This document shows, piece by piece, positions 23,390 through 35,773 of a stretch of DNA of 64,000 nt; the first letter of the stretch is position 1; each line of letters begins with the position of its first letter. A program made the position numbers and the translations under genes. The stretch lies in NCBI GenBank assembly GCA_035235625.1, contig CP141144.1:27897014-27961013 (forward strand), written 5' to 3'. The notes under the pieces were generated by a model that saw nothing but the letters and a program-made list of their open reading frames with translations, was not told where the DNA came from and ran no database searches. This DNA is from Saururus chinensis (Eukaryota > Streptophyta > Magnoliopsida > Piperales > Saururaceae).

Positions 23390-24289
23390 TGAAATCCTCT
23401 TCGACAGATTGAGGGACAAGTAATCTTTGCTCTTCAAGTGAAAATTGGTGAATAGCTTCTCTTGATTTGTAAGCTCTAAACTTGACCTGAATCAATGTCT
23501 CTCCTTCGGGGATTGGCGGAGTGGTTGCTTCATGTCGGACTTCCGGTTGTGGGTGTTCATGTGGCTACTCTGTTTTCGATTCAAGTGAGGATTGCATCTA
23601 TTCTATAAGGCTTGTTGTCATCTCCATATCATTTTTAACCCGCTAGAGCGCAACTTGAACATTGTCGGTGCTCTAACCCCACTCCCCGTATAGAACTCCA
23701 AAACCATGTCACAAATCCTCGTTATGACATCTAGTGGCATGACAAATGATTTAATGACATCTTGGCCGGACTGAAATTGCCCTGACCGTGGCATAAATGG
23801 GTATCGTTGACCTATGAATCATGGTCTATGTGCCCACCTTCTTCACCTTGGGGGCCATCCTTTGACCATCAGTCAAGTAGGCCTCTTCGGCAATTGGAGT
23901 TATTTTGACAATAACCTATGAATCTGGCTTGAGACGCATGAATACCTCTTCATACCACTTCCTCATCTGGTGATGAGCCAACAGCTTCTTCCTCACCTTT
24001 TTGTCAGCCAAGTTAAGTTTTGTGGCCTTGTCCATGTCAATCAACAGTTGGGTAAATCCAGGCCACCGCTTACACCTCAAACTACATGGAGGACCACTTG
24101 GAGCCCATATAGTGGACAAGGCAAAACAAACTCGTCAGTAGTGTACAATGTCATGTGTGCTATGTACTCGTCGGAGACAATCCGTCGATTGTCAACCACT
24201 TCTTTCAACATTTCTTTGATCAGATTCTTTTTCTAGCAACTTCCCTGGGAAGAACTTCTTGATGAATTGCCTCTTGCCTTGGGTAGCCT
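23390..24289 (-). pseudogene. DUF1985-like exon of Ulp1 gene copy 2, 3' part
   Basis: The minus strand carries DNRRIVSDEYIAHMTLYTTD, the later block of the DUF1985-like domain, in one frame. In another frame it carries DKKVRKKLLAHHQMRKWYEE (within 24119-23916). Several frame changes separate the pieces. The exon is cut at 24289 by the target duplication of the solo LTR at 24290 and continues at 26364. Confidence 0.5.
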
Positions 24290-26363
24290 TGTAGCTCTGT
24301 GACTTTTTAAATTACTTTAAAGGTTGGAGTACCACCAATTCGTATTTCAATGCAAGATAAGATCGACCGTGCACAGAAGAGTAACTATTCATTAATTTAG
24401 GTAATTACAAAAAAGGCTTATCATGCCTTAACAAAATCAAAGTCGCGCACATCAAAAATTAATACAAAACAAAAGAACGTGATAAAGCATAAATCTTTCG
24501 AAGTTCTACGAGCAATCATCATTAATATCATCATCTTCGGTTAGACCTGCAGCGTCTAGGGGTGGGTGAGTATAATTATACTCAGTAGATAGAGTTAAAT
24601 TCTATTATCATGCTAAAACATAAAGCATAAATAAAGATGCATAAAATATTCTTATAATAATTCATATTCAAAAGTCGACTCAAAATATTATCATCAAGTA
24701 ACCAAATCCAACATGCTTCTTATACCGATAAAAATAGTTATTCATAAAATCTGGTAAACTCGGATAAATCGTTCATAAGTAGAATCCAATAAATAATTCA
24801 AAATTAGATAATTCATCATTTGCGTAATCAGATAAATAATTCAAAATTGGATAAATCATTGTTCATAGAATGTTGCTGATACTAGAGCGACGTACACTCG
24901 TGCTCGTGGGGCAACGGGATCTGAATAAAGAGGATCTTCCCACGATATCCAACTTCATGGGCACACCATATGCCATAATAGGCGGTACCTAGGAGTCATA
25001 ACTGCGATAGCTTTTGGGCTTTATACCAAATAGCTACCATTCAAAACTGATCATAATTTTTGGGCATCATACCAAATAACTACCCTTCAAATCCGGTCAT
25101 AATCATTCGTAAATGTATTCCAAAGAATCATAAAGTATGTATCAAAATAAAATCCATCTTAGAGGTGTACGATACACTATTATCTTAGCATTCGCCTCAC
25201 CTCTAATAAATATCATCCTTTTTCAAAATAATATTTATTATAGGAGACCAATAAATTATAAAATAAAATGCCTAGTCGTAGCATGTAATTAGAGCTTAAA
25301 ACCACTTACCCTTTGTTCTTGATATTGACCAGAGTAACGACTCGTGGTCATATCCTTGTTCATGGGCTTAGGAACGGCCTACGGAACTCCCCTTCTGCAA
25401 GGACAAGATCTCCCTTCAGGCTTGGAAACGGCAGACATAGTCTCCACTTGCGTCGGGATGATTCTTCCTTTTGGCTCAAAAGCGGCGAATGAAGCTTCCC
25501 TTTGCATTAGGACAAATTCATCAACCAGGCCTGAAAGTGGTGAACGGAGCCTCCCCTTACCCCAGGTCATTTATCCCCTTTAGAGTAGCTAACTCGAAAA
25601 ACAGACCCCTCTACGACATAGAGCGCCCTCAAATTATCTAAGAACTATTTTTGAATAGAAGAAATCGGACGAGAAACGGCTTGGAAATGGGTAAGCTTAG
25701 AGAAGAAGAAAAGGAGAAAGGGGTGGGCTGGTTGAAACAACCCGACCCTCCCCCTTTTATAGAAATCGGAACCGTTGCATGTGCACCACATGGCACACAT
25801 CCAATGGCCCAGAAAGGGCCATTTGCGTCATTGCTAACGCACGTCAGCGTGTGTGTCAACAATGATGTACATTGCAAGCCATGGTCACCCATGGCCTGCC
25901 GTTATGCAGGCCATCTAAAAAACCATGGCCTGTTGTTGCTAACACAAGAAAAAAAAAATTATTTTTGAAAAAATCAATTTTTATTTAAAAACGAAATTTA
26001 TAACTTTAAATGTATGTAACTCCTTACCCCGAACTCGGAATCATTCGTTCATGGTACAGCTGGACTCATATCGACGAGCCATTAGAAACAAGACCACATA
26101 TGGGTACATTTTATCGCTAACTTAAAGTGAGGCCTGCCAATGACACGCTTCTTGATGTCATAGCCTACTATATTGGTATTCATTTGACACACGTTCTAGG
26201 GCTTGATACATTCGTCTCTCCGAGCCCTATTAAATATCTTAAGGTTCTTCTAAACAAATTAAGCTTAAAATGATCTAATTTTAAGAAAAACCGTTATTGG
26301 TTCTTAAAACTCATTAATGTGCAATGTTCGAATTTCAAAACATTGAAATTTTGGGGCATTACA
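24290..26363 (+). mobile_element. Solo LTR (family B), 2074 bp
   Basis: Starts TGTAGCTCTGTGAC, ends GGGGCATTACA, and is flanked by the 5-bp duplication agcct (24285-24289 and 26364-26368). No retrotransposon coding lies inside. The block gtgagtataattatactcag (about 24567-24586) resembles the gtgagt...actcag block of the family-A LTRs and suggests + orientation. Short internal duplications occur near 25010-25110 and 25360-25570. It splits the DUF1985-like exon of Ulp1 gene copy 2. Confidence 0.8.
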
Positions 26364-26720
26364 AGCCTTCCCCTCGTCACTTTCCAACTTCAACGGGTCA
26401 TCGGGTTCCCTTTCGCACTCAAACCCGTGATCAGTCCGACTCCTTCCACCATAAGGGGTAGCATCTTGCCCTGAATGTTGAACACCTCTTGTGAGTCATC
26501 CTAGGACTCACCAAATGGAACATCTAGGAGCGGTATGGAGATAATGATTGACTCGCAATCATATACTGAGTAGAACCCAATCTCTTCCAAGATTGCCTTG
26601 CATCCTGACCTTGATTCAATAAGGTCTTTTGAATGTCGGAGTCTAGCCGGGAAATTGTTTGTTCCTAGACCCGGTCTCCTCCCTTAGATTCACTTCTTCT
26701 TCTCTTCTAATGCCTTCACT
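26364..26720 (-). pseudogene. DUF1985-like exon of Ulp1 gene copy 2, 5' part
   Basis: Read on the minus strand from about 26690, one frame gives LGTNNFPARLRHSKDLIESR, then IIISIPLLDVPFGES, a stop, and then VFNIQGKMLPLMVEGVGLIT ending GLSAKG. The G-K-x-L-x-L...L-I-T-G-L pattern is the core of DUF1985-like domains and lines up with LSPTEFAQVTGL of copy 1. A further stop precedes the LTR insertion point. This was too broken to appear as one long open frame. Confidence 0.55.
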
Positions 26721-26839
26721 AATTCAGCCATTTGCGTGTATTCTTCTAGCTTTTTGTTTGAATAATTTGATATATATGTACATATACATATTTGTATGTA
26801 TGTATATCAACAATGGGTTGTGACCTTCAAGAGTTGTGT

Positions 26840-27170
26840 TGATTCACATTATGTAACTAACTTGCTTATGTACGCTAAGTTAATATATTGTGTTATTAGA
26901 TACATGATATGATGCCTTCTCAGACACAATTCCACGACACTTGAATGTTGTCGTGTTATTAATGACACGTAGCATACACAATAGGAAGACATTTATATCG
27001 ATTATCGTATTTGCGAACACATGATATATTACTTATCATATACTTGATCACACGATATGCTACTGCGAAGAAAAATGTAGTGCCTACTTCGTGTGTTCTA
27101 TAACACGAAATATAAAAAATTGTACTTATGAACATACAATCTAGAAATTGAGAAAGGCTTTACCACGAAA
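26840..27170. repeat. Inverted-repeat-rich spacer upstream of Ulp1 gene copy 2
   Basis: Contains cgtgttattaatgacacg (about 26952-26969) and tcgtgtgttctataacacga (about 27089-27108), with other half-sites such as atacatgatatg and aacacatgatat. These are the clearest examples of the dispersed inverted-repeat type. Confidence 0.65.
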
Positions 27171-27572
27171 TTGATTCATGCTGGATTAACCCCTAGATCT
27201 GCTGGTGATTTTCTCCAAAGTTCACTGCTATACTGGGATCGCGTTAATATATAGTCCAACAGAACCTCACTTCATAGCCGAAACATGCTTTGGGGTGAAA
27301 ATTTTTGAATTCACCTTTCAAAAACAAGAAAATTGAAACTCAAGCTGGAGTTTTTTCGAAATCTCCTTTCGAAAGCAAGGAAAAATAGACTACATAGAAA
27401 ATTGACTGGAGTTTTTCGAAATTGCCAATGGGATGGGTCAGAAATCCGAACTCACGCTGCGTGTTTGGTTGTCGCTACTCCGACTGCCGAAATCGCCTAT
27501 GAGATCAGTCAAAAATTGGAACCAAGGCTTCTCACTGAGAAATTGCCGGTCTGTGAAGTTGTTTCTGTGTAA
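27171..27572. other. 5'-flank block shared with 42440-42560
   Basis: The sequence attcatgctggattaaccc followed by ctggtgattttctcc resembles attcatgctgggtaaac followed by ctggtgatttattc at about 42459-42498, upstream of another minus-strand MULE gene. It may be the upstream part shared by related elements. A short + frame lies here (27333-27572), but I recognise nothing in it. Confidence 0.4.
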
Positions 27573-28283
27573 ATGTGACTGTGTAAGGGGTTTACACGAT
27601 ATAAAACCCTAAACCCTAAATAGGGGTATTTATATCCAAAACTTTTCTTATATTATGTAAGTCTGGGTTTATTATTGATATATTTTTGAAAAATCCAAGA
27701 AATATAGAATATTATGTTCTTCACTCAGGTAAAATGGAAAAGTCTCTTTTATTAATGGGGAATTGATGACAAGCCTAGCTGCTTCTTCAAATGGCCTTCT
27801 TCGATGCTCCCAATCCCACAAATTTGCATGCCCCGACCTACCATGCTCCTATGAAAAAAGCGGTTTTATTCAAGGCATAAAGAAGTAAGAGGCGGGGCCA
27901 AGCCCACATGTACCATTTGGATAAGCTGAGAATTTCCAGTCATGCACCGGAGAGCGAACAATTTCAAACTTATAATATGTAGGACCATAAGAGTAAGACA
28001 AAAGAATAATCTCATGGTTGATTATGTGTTCCCAAATATTTACCTCTTCAAGTGATGAATGTTGCCATTCCCCAAGGAAGGGCCTTCACTCCTTTTATAC
28101 CCTAATAAAATTTTAAAAATTATTCATGCATACCCCCCACCCCAACTTGTCTTTAAAGTAAAAAATTATTCGCACTAAGTTTGCACTGATGATGACATCG
28201 CCCCTAGTCTCTCCCCCTCTGTTTTTTTCCCATTCCAAGACCTAATCTGGTAGGTCAACAGTGTAGTCTAACCAATGGCTAGA
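27573..28283. other. Unassigned stretch before the copia element
   Basis: Has a telomere-like aaaccctaaaccctaaat run near 27605-27622, too short to be more than chance. No LTR, tRNA or gene is visible, and in particular nothing resembles the 1.6-kb LTR found at 36340. Confidence 0.45.
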
Positions 28284-28313
28284 TCTTGTGCTAACGGCAG
28301 CTAACATCCTCGG

Positions 28314-30282
28314 TTGTTTGCAAGTACCACCAGCAGGCAGCAGTCACGGTCCACCACCAAGCCACCTCCATTTGATGGGAATAACTATGCCTACTGGAAA
28401 AATAGAATGAGAACCTTTTTGAAGGCTCATGATGAATTGGCATGGTATTGTGTAGAACATGGATGGACTCCTCCCACTGAAATGATAGAAGTAAATGGTG
28501 ATAAAGTTAATGTTCCATTAGATATCTTAACATGGTCTGAAGTAGATAAGAAGTTAAGTATAGGAAACAACAAGGCTCTTAGTGTCATTACTTGTGCTGT
28601 CTCTCCAAATGAATACAAACGGATATGTATGTGTGAGAGTGCCAAGGAGGCATGGGACATTTTAGAAGTGTCTCATGAAGGGACTTCGTTAGTGAAGAAA
28701 TCTAAGCTTCAACTCCTCGTAACAAAATTTAAAAATATCAAGATGGAGGAGAATGAGACCTTCATGGAGTTTTACTCAAAACTCAACGACATTATAAACT
28801 CTATGTGGGGTCTCGGAAAGAAGATACCGGAATCAGAAATTGTGTGTAAAGTCCTTAGGTCTCTCCCTGAAAGATTCACTGCTAAAGTAACATCTACTGA
28901 AGAATGTAGGAACACTGACCTAATTAAAGTGGAAGAACTAGTTGGTTCTTTATAAACTTATGAATTACACCTTCCAACAAGTATGAAAAGGCCCATAGCT
29001 CTTAAAACCTCAAGCTCAAATAAACACAACGTCAATGACTCAGAAAATGAATTAGAGGATGATGAAGAACTTGCTTTCCTAGCAAAAAGGTTCGCTAAAC
29101 ACTTTGGGGGAAGAAATAGAGGAAATCGATTTATCAAGAACAAATCAAAAGGAAATAATAGATTCGAACCAAAAGACAGAGTGCTATAATTGTCATGGCT
29201 ATGGCCACATGGCTTCAGGCTGCCCATCGAAATAAAAATTTAGGAAATAGGAAATTGCCGCCAAAGCATCATGGGATGACTCCTTAGAGTCTGAAGATGA
29301 TTCAAATAAGTCATCTAATCACGAGGAGGCTGAATATGCATTCATGATTTCCACCCCTATTATTTTTCAAAATGACCCAAGTAATACAAATGTACTTAAA
29401 GATAAATCATTTGAGAGTGATTTGGAATCTTGCACATCTAAAAGTATTAATGAAGATATTCAAGATGCCTTTAATTCTCTATTTAAGGAAAGTACTAAAC
29501 TTGCTAGGACTGTGATTGTGCTAAAGAAAGAAAATCTAAACCTTAAGGGAGAAATTGAAGTGGCTTTGGCCAATAATGATAGATTATCCAAAGAAATTAT
29601 CAAAATAAAAACTGAGTTAAAATTTAGTGAAGACAACTCCCTAAAGAAAGATGAGAACTTAAAACTTGTCACCTCTGAAAATTGTGTCCTAAAAGAAGAA
29701 CTTAAGAAATCTAAAGATATATTGATCATGAAATTCACCCAAAGCAAAGATAAATTGGAAAAGCTATTAGGTTTGGGTAAATGTTTTTCAGATAAGTCTG
29801 GCCTTGGCTATGATTGTCAAACAAGTACCAAAATGATTTCCTCAACAAGTTTTGTTAAAGAAAATCCCTGTCCAAAAATGCCTGTTGTCTAAAAAAAACC
29901 AGTCATGTGTTATACATGTGGACAAGCTGGACATCTGAGTTTTGAGTGCAAGATATCTTGCAACAAGGCAAGATTTACCAAAGCCGAAAAAGGAAAATCC
30001 ATTTTAGGTAAATATTCTCAAGATAAAATATTTTCTTCAATTGCTAAAATGAAGAACAAGGTAAGATCTTCGAATAAGAATGATTACACAAAAAGTGACC
30101 TTCATGAGTATATCAATTCTACTTCTGATAATGTATCATCTAGACTTTTTGAGAAAATCTCAAGACTAAATTTAAAACACAGAGATAGGCTAACCCAACA
30201 AAAGAATGAATTCTTTGTGTGTAATCCTCCAATAGGTGAACTAAGCAAAGAAAGCATGAGAAAAATCACTTCCTCATCTTAA
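28314..30282 (+). pseudogene. Copia gag with two zinc knuckles, broken
   Basis: The first segment (28314-28955) has the retrotransposon-gag start PPPFDGNNYAYWKNRMRTFL and the helical UBN2-type body with VCKVLRSLPERF. The codon at the expected start (28314) is TTG, with a stop just upstream at 28302, so no ATG start remains. After a stop (28953) and a frame change near 29150 comes the first knuckle, CYNCHGYGHMASGC (about 29182-29223). A charged helical stretch follows, rich in K, E, L and N (29344-29880). After a stop a second knuckle, CYTCGQAGHLSFEC, lies at 29908-29949. The protein would coat and package element RNA in a cytoplasmic particle. At least five stops and one frameshift break it. 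Confidence 0.8.
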
Positions 30283-31605
30283 TCTAGGCATGATGTAAAA
30301 ATACCTAAAAAGGGCAACATAAAGTCATCCAATATCAGCATGTGGAGACCGAGAAATAGAGAAAATGGTTTAGTTGTTCATACAGCCCTTTTAGCTAGAA
30401 ATCCTTCTAAATAGTATTTGGATAGTGGTTGTTCCAAACATATGACAGGAGAAAAATCTTTCTTCTTTGACTTGAAAGAGTTTGATGGTGGATCTGTTAC
30501 TTTTGGAGATGGCAACACTGCTAAGATTGTTGGCAAAGGAACTTTGGAAGTTCCAAATCTTCCTCATCTCAAGGATGTATTGTGTGTTGAAGGATTAAAA
30601 CATAACCTTCTTAGTATCTCTCAAATATGTGATCAAGACCATTTTGTAAACTTCTGCAGTCGCAATTGCGAGATCATCAACAAGAAAGGTAAAATTATTA
30701 TGAAAGGTCTTTGGACTACTGACAACTGTTATGTGGTTGAAGGAACATCTCAATTAGATTATTCATCATGTTACATAGCTCAGATGAATGAAGCAGTATT
30801 GTGGCATCAACGGTTGGGTCATGTAAATTATAGAGACTTATCATGCCTAAGCAAAAGAGGACATCTGAGAGGTTTACCAGTTATTAGTCGAAAAGCAAAA
30901 GTTGCTTGTGGTGATTGTCAAATGGGAAAACAAATTAGAGCTACTCACAAAAAGGTAAAATCTATCAATACCTCTAGACCTCTTGAATTGCTTCATATGG
31001 ATCTAATTGGACCAATGAGAACTGAGAGCATTGGAGGAAAGAAGTATTTTCTTGTAATAGTGGATGATTTTTCTAGATTTACTTGGGTAGCCTTCTTGAG
31101 AGAAAAATCAAATACTTTTCTTGAATTTAAGGTAATAGCAAAACAAATTCAAAATGAGAAAGATACATCCATTGTCAAAATTAGGAGTGATCATGGTGGG
31201 GAATTTGAAAATGCTTCTTTTGATAAATTTTGTGATAAATATGGAATTCATCATCAATTCTCTGCACCAAAAACTCCTCAGCAAAATGGTGTTGCTAAAA
31301 GAAAGAACCGTGTTCTACAAGATATGGCCACAGTATTCTTAACTAGTAAAAACCTTCAAAAGAATCTATGGGCTGAAGCAATCAACACTGCCTGCTACAT
31401 TATCAATCGAGTTTATCTTCGTGCAGGTAAGGATCAAACAACTTATGAGCTATGGCATGGTAAAAAGCCTAGTGTTAAATATTTTAAAGTGTTTGGTAGC
31501 AAATGTTATATTTTATAAGACAGAGAAAATGTAGGCAAACTTGACTCAAAAAGTGATGAAGGCATTTTTCTCGGATATTCTACAAATAGTCGAGCCTATC
31601 GAGTC
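30283..31605 (+). pseudogene. Copia protease and integrase, broken
   Basis: The aspartic protease site LDSGCSKHMTG starts near 30418, right after a stop. A GAG-pre-integrase zinc motif follows (LWHQRLGHVNYRDL then CGDCQMGKQ, about 30800-30930). The integrase core then has aspartates in HMDLIGPM (about 30995) and RSDHGGEF (about 31185). At the third catalytic position, where the family has glutamate in N-G-V-x-E-R-x-N-R, this copy reads NGVAKRKNR (about 31286-31312), so the glutamate is a lysine. That change alone would abolish strand transfer. A stop at 31516 ends the open segment, but the same frame runs on into RT. Integrase would insert the cDNA into the host chromosome. Confidence 0.85.
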
Positions 31606-33373
31606 TTGAACTTGAGAACAAATACTATTCAAGAATCCATAAATGTGGTTATCCATGATCAGGAAGTGGACTCTGGTCCACAAGCTAGCGAGGACGATGA
31701 TACTAATACTCATGAAGTTAACTCCAACAATACAATTCCTCCACCTCAATATGATAATGACCTAAAACCGATCAAAGATCATCCTCATGCACCAGTACTG
31801 ACTAGACGACAAGACAAAATTACTCATTTATGCTTTACCTCTAAATTAGAGCCCATGAATGTTGAAGAAGCCTTCACTGATGAGCATTGGATAAATGCCA
31901 TGCAAGATGAACTTAATCAATTTGTCAGAAATGAGGTTTGGTACCTTGTACCACGAATTGTTGACAAAAATGTTATAGGAACCAAATGGATCTTCAAGAA
32001 TAAGACTGATGAGAATGAAGTTGTTGTCAGAAACAAGGCCAGATTAGTTGCACAGGGATACTCTCAAATTGAAGGTATTGATTTTGATGAGACCTTTGCC
32101 CCTGTGGCTAGACTTGAGTCCATTCGAATCTTGATGGCTTTGGCTAGTCATTTGAAATTTAAACTATATCAAATGGATGTCAAGAGTGCTTTTCTAAATG
32201 GAATTCTTAATGAAGAAGTATACGTTGAACAACCAAAGGGTTTTATTGATCCAAAGTATCCCCATCACGTATACAAATTAAAGAAAGCATTATATGGTCT
32301 TAAACAAGCACCTCGTGCTTGGTATGAGAGATTGACATCATTTTTGGTAAATAACAAGTTCACAAGGGGTAGTGCTAATAAAACATTGTTTGTTCAAGAA
32401 AACCAAAGACTCAATCTTGATCGCTCAGATTTATGTGGATGACATTGTATTTGGCTCTACCAAAGAACGTAATGCCACTGAATTCGCTAGTCTAATGAAA
32501 TCAGAATTTGAGATGAGCATGGTAGGAGAACTCTCTTTCTTTTTGGGATTTCAAGTCAAACAATTAGAAGAAGGAATTTTTGTCTCACAAACCAAATATG
32601 CTAAGGAATTGGTAACCCGATTTGGCCTTGACTCCGGAAGACGAGTCACTACTCCAATGAGCACTACACTCAAGTTAAGCAAAGATACAAAAGAAGAATG
32701 TGTAGATACTCATCTTTTTAGGAGTATGATTGGCAACTTACTTTATTTAACTGCCAGTAGACCTGATATATCCTTCAGTGTGGGAGTTTGTGCTCGTTAT
32801 CAAGCAAATCCAAAAGAATCCCACTTGACTGTAGTAAAACAAATTATCAGGTATGTTGCAGACACGTCTAACCTTGGCCTCTGGTACCCATATGACACAT
32901 CTACATTACTTGCTGGATATTCAGATGCCGATTGGGCTGGCAATATTGATGATAGAAAGTCCACTAGTAGTGGTTGTTTTTATGTCGAAAATTATCTGGT
33001 AGCATGGCATAGCAAAAAGCAAAACTCTATTTCTCTCTCCACTGCTGAAGCTGAGTACATTGCAGCAGGAAGTTGTTGCGCTCAACTTTTATGGATGAAA
33101 CAAATGCTCATGGACTATGAAATTCAACAAGAAACAATGAGTGTCTACTGCGACAACACAAGTGCTATAAATATTTCAAAAAATCCTGTCCAACATTCAC
33201 GAACCAAGCACATAGATATTAGACACCACTTTATTCGTGAATTAGTTGAAAATCACACAATCACACTAGACTATGTCTCTACTGATAATCAGCTCGCTAA
33301 TATTATGACCAAGCCGCTAGACTCTCTTAGATTCACTAGTCTGCGGATGTCCATCAGACTTTGTGCTCCATAG
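31606..33373 (+). pseudogene. Copia reverse transcriptase-RNase H, one frameshift
   Basis: RT starts with [20 protein letters not shown], then [20 protein letters not shown] and the [14 protein letters not shown] block. A frameshift falls near 32390, after which the frame gives [11 protein letters not shown] with the catalytic Y-V-D-D (about 32430-32462). RNase H has YSDADWAGNIDDRKSTSSG, LSTAEAEYIA and YCDNTSAI, so its acidic residues are present. The C-terminal block TKHIDIRHHFIRE is typical of copia. Apart from the single frameshift, and the stop at 31516 upstream, this is the best-kept part of the element. Confidence 0.9.
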
Positions 33374-34173
33374 CAAAATCCTTCTTCTTGGTCTAATAGC
33401 ACACTCCTCTCTCTTCCCTCTTTCTTTCTCTTAAATTTCTTCTTAGCTTCTTCTTTCACTTCGTTTCATTATTTTATTCTTCATCAAATGAGGATGTCTT
33501 TTTCTTCCCCAATCTTTTTCAAGATTTCCTAGGTCCTCCTAATACCCTTATGGCTGTTTGGACAAATTCAAGTGGATAAGAAAATATATCTATTGTTTCT
33601 TATGCCTCTTACATCTAATTCCAACTCAGAACAACTCAGCCTACTAAAAAATAAAAATAAAAAATAAAAAAAAATTTGCACTTCCAACACGCTGGCATTT
33701 ATCTCTTCCCTCCTCTCCTCAATTCCAAACTTGCCCTTATAGCTCCACCACCTCTAATTGCTCAAAAATACCATTCCTTTGAAAGTCAACAATGTAATGA
33801 TATATGTTGATATGCCATGCTTCCTCATCTTGCTGACTTGATTTGTCACCATGCTGGGCACCATCCCGTATCACCCTTTTCAACTTTGATTTTCTTTTGT
33901 TTCTTTCTCTCTCTATGGGCTTTTCCAATCCTTATTTTGTCTTTTCTTCTTGAACTCAAATCTGCCACCTTTGATCCTCTTCTTTTCTCTTGTCCTACAC
34001 GTCTCACCTTACTCCATACCTTTTCCCCTGCTAGACATCTTATCCCATGCTGCTCTTTGACTTCTTTCCCTTCTTTCTTCTCCATTTAAACTTCTTCTCC
34101 AGTGTTTCCCACGTTCCTCTCCCACTTCCCAGCTTCACTCACATCCAACTCCTAGACTAAGTCTCCCTTGGCC

Positions 34174-35773
34174 ATGGCCCCAACCCTCAAACGCCCAAGG
34201 GCTGCCATTTCCTCCTCTATCTCACACTCTCCTTCTACTATTGGTCCTGATTTGCTGCCTGCTCAACCTCCTCCACTCGGAGCTGCTCAGCGTCAACTAA
34301 GATTGACCCCTGCTCGCCATACCCGTGTTTAGCTCCACCTTCCATCTGGCCATCCTCGTCCCATTGTTGCTGAACATGCCATTCCACTAGCCCTTGATGC
34401 TGAGTTTGCTGAGATCGGCCTCCTTCTCCAGCTGCTCTATCCGCTTCTTTGCTGGAATGGTGCAATCTCTCCCCCCCTCTTGTGCATGCCATGTACCAAG
34501 CCATGAACCTTCCAGATGGTTCCCCATTCTCCTTCACTGTCTTCTTGAACAGTTGCCCAACGACCTTTCATGTTGAAGACCTTGCTTCCCTCCTTGATAT
34601 ACTACTCATGTTGGCCCCGATGTGATCATCAATGTCCCCTCCAGCCCAGCCATTCGTGAAGCTGCTGCCTGCCACATTTGCACCACTCCACAATCATGGT
34701 CATTTGAAACTCCACTGCCCCTCCATCACCTCCGTCCATTATATTGACTTATGCACACCGTATTTCTCTGAAATGTTTATCCACGCTTTGGTAACCCCTC
34801 GGAACTCACCGGGTTCATGGCCACACTTCTCTATCTCATTGGCTCTAGCTGTCGGGTGTGTCTTGCCTCCCTCATAATGGCCCACATTGTCAAGTTTGTT
34901 CGTAAGCCCAGCCATAGTGCATTCCCCTTTGGGCATTTGATCACGCACTTGGCTTCTACACGTTTGGGGCTGCCTCTTCCTTTGAGCACGGAACTCCTTC
35001 CTCCTAAATCTTTCACTATCCAACAATTCCGAACATTGGGGATGACTCATTTTTTTCTCCACCTTGCAGCCTCTCCCGAGCCTATTGACGTTCCGCTTGA
35101 GCTCCCACCACTGGAACCCTTACCAATAACTTCACCTCCACATAATCCACCTCAACAAGCTGCCTCTCCACTCCTCTCCGAGGATGTCCCTTTTGTTGCT
35201 GACTTCAACCTCTTTGATTTTCTTCTCCAAAGTCCCGAGCCTCCCTCAAATTCGAGCACCTCCAATGGCTCCCTTGAGCTGGTCCTCTCTCACCTTGAGT
35301 CTCTCACTACGGGTCAGGCTACCATTCTCTCCCGCCTTGACTCCTTGTCCTCTGCCCAAGAAGCCCTCCACTCTCAACTCTCTGCACATCTCCCAACACT
35401 TGTGCCGCTGTCCGAGGCTCTTTCTGCCCTTTCTCCTTTAGCCTCCACTCTTCCCTCTCATCTTGAGGTGCTCTCTATTGCCCATACACAGTTGGGTGAT
35501 GTGCTTCGTATTATGCTTGAGGCTCACTCCCTCCATTCTACTTCTCTCTCTCGTGACCTGCGTAGTGACGTTGGGTTGAATTTTGCTGTCCTTTGCAGTG
35601 ATGTTGTAGCTGAGATTTGCACTCAGCGAGGTGTGCTTAAAGGGATAACCACTTATCTACGAGAACTTATTCTCAGCCTTGGCCGTGTCACCACTCCGCT
35701 GGCTGAGTGGTTGCTCCATCTGCAACAAACTATGGAGGATTGCCTCCACCATGTCCCTCGCCCACTACCTTGA
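34174..35773 (+). pseudogene. Sirevirus ORF3 (env-like position), broken
   Basis: An extra coding region lies between RNase H and the polypurine tracts. It begins ATGGCCCCAACC at 34174 (MAPTLKRPRAAISSS), changes frame near 34480 (AMYQAMNLPDGSPF) and has stops near 34330 and 34621. It changes frame again near 34800 and then stays open for 318 residues to 35773. The last part is rich in serine, proline and leucine, with SHLESLTTGQATILSRLDSL and similar heptad-like stretches that could form a coiled coil. I see no convincing signal peptide or C-terminal membrane anchor. Position matches the so-called env-like ORF of Sireviruses; sequence gives no evidence of an envelope function. Confidence 0.6.

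Noticed and set aside
27600-27625. Telomere-like aaaccct run
   Set aside because: Only about two to three units; far too short to claim an interstitial telomere.
33817-34085. Open frames on both strands between RNase H and ORF3
   Set aside because: Pyrimidine-rich noncoding DNA keeps frames open; no similarity to ORF3 or any known domain.
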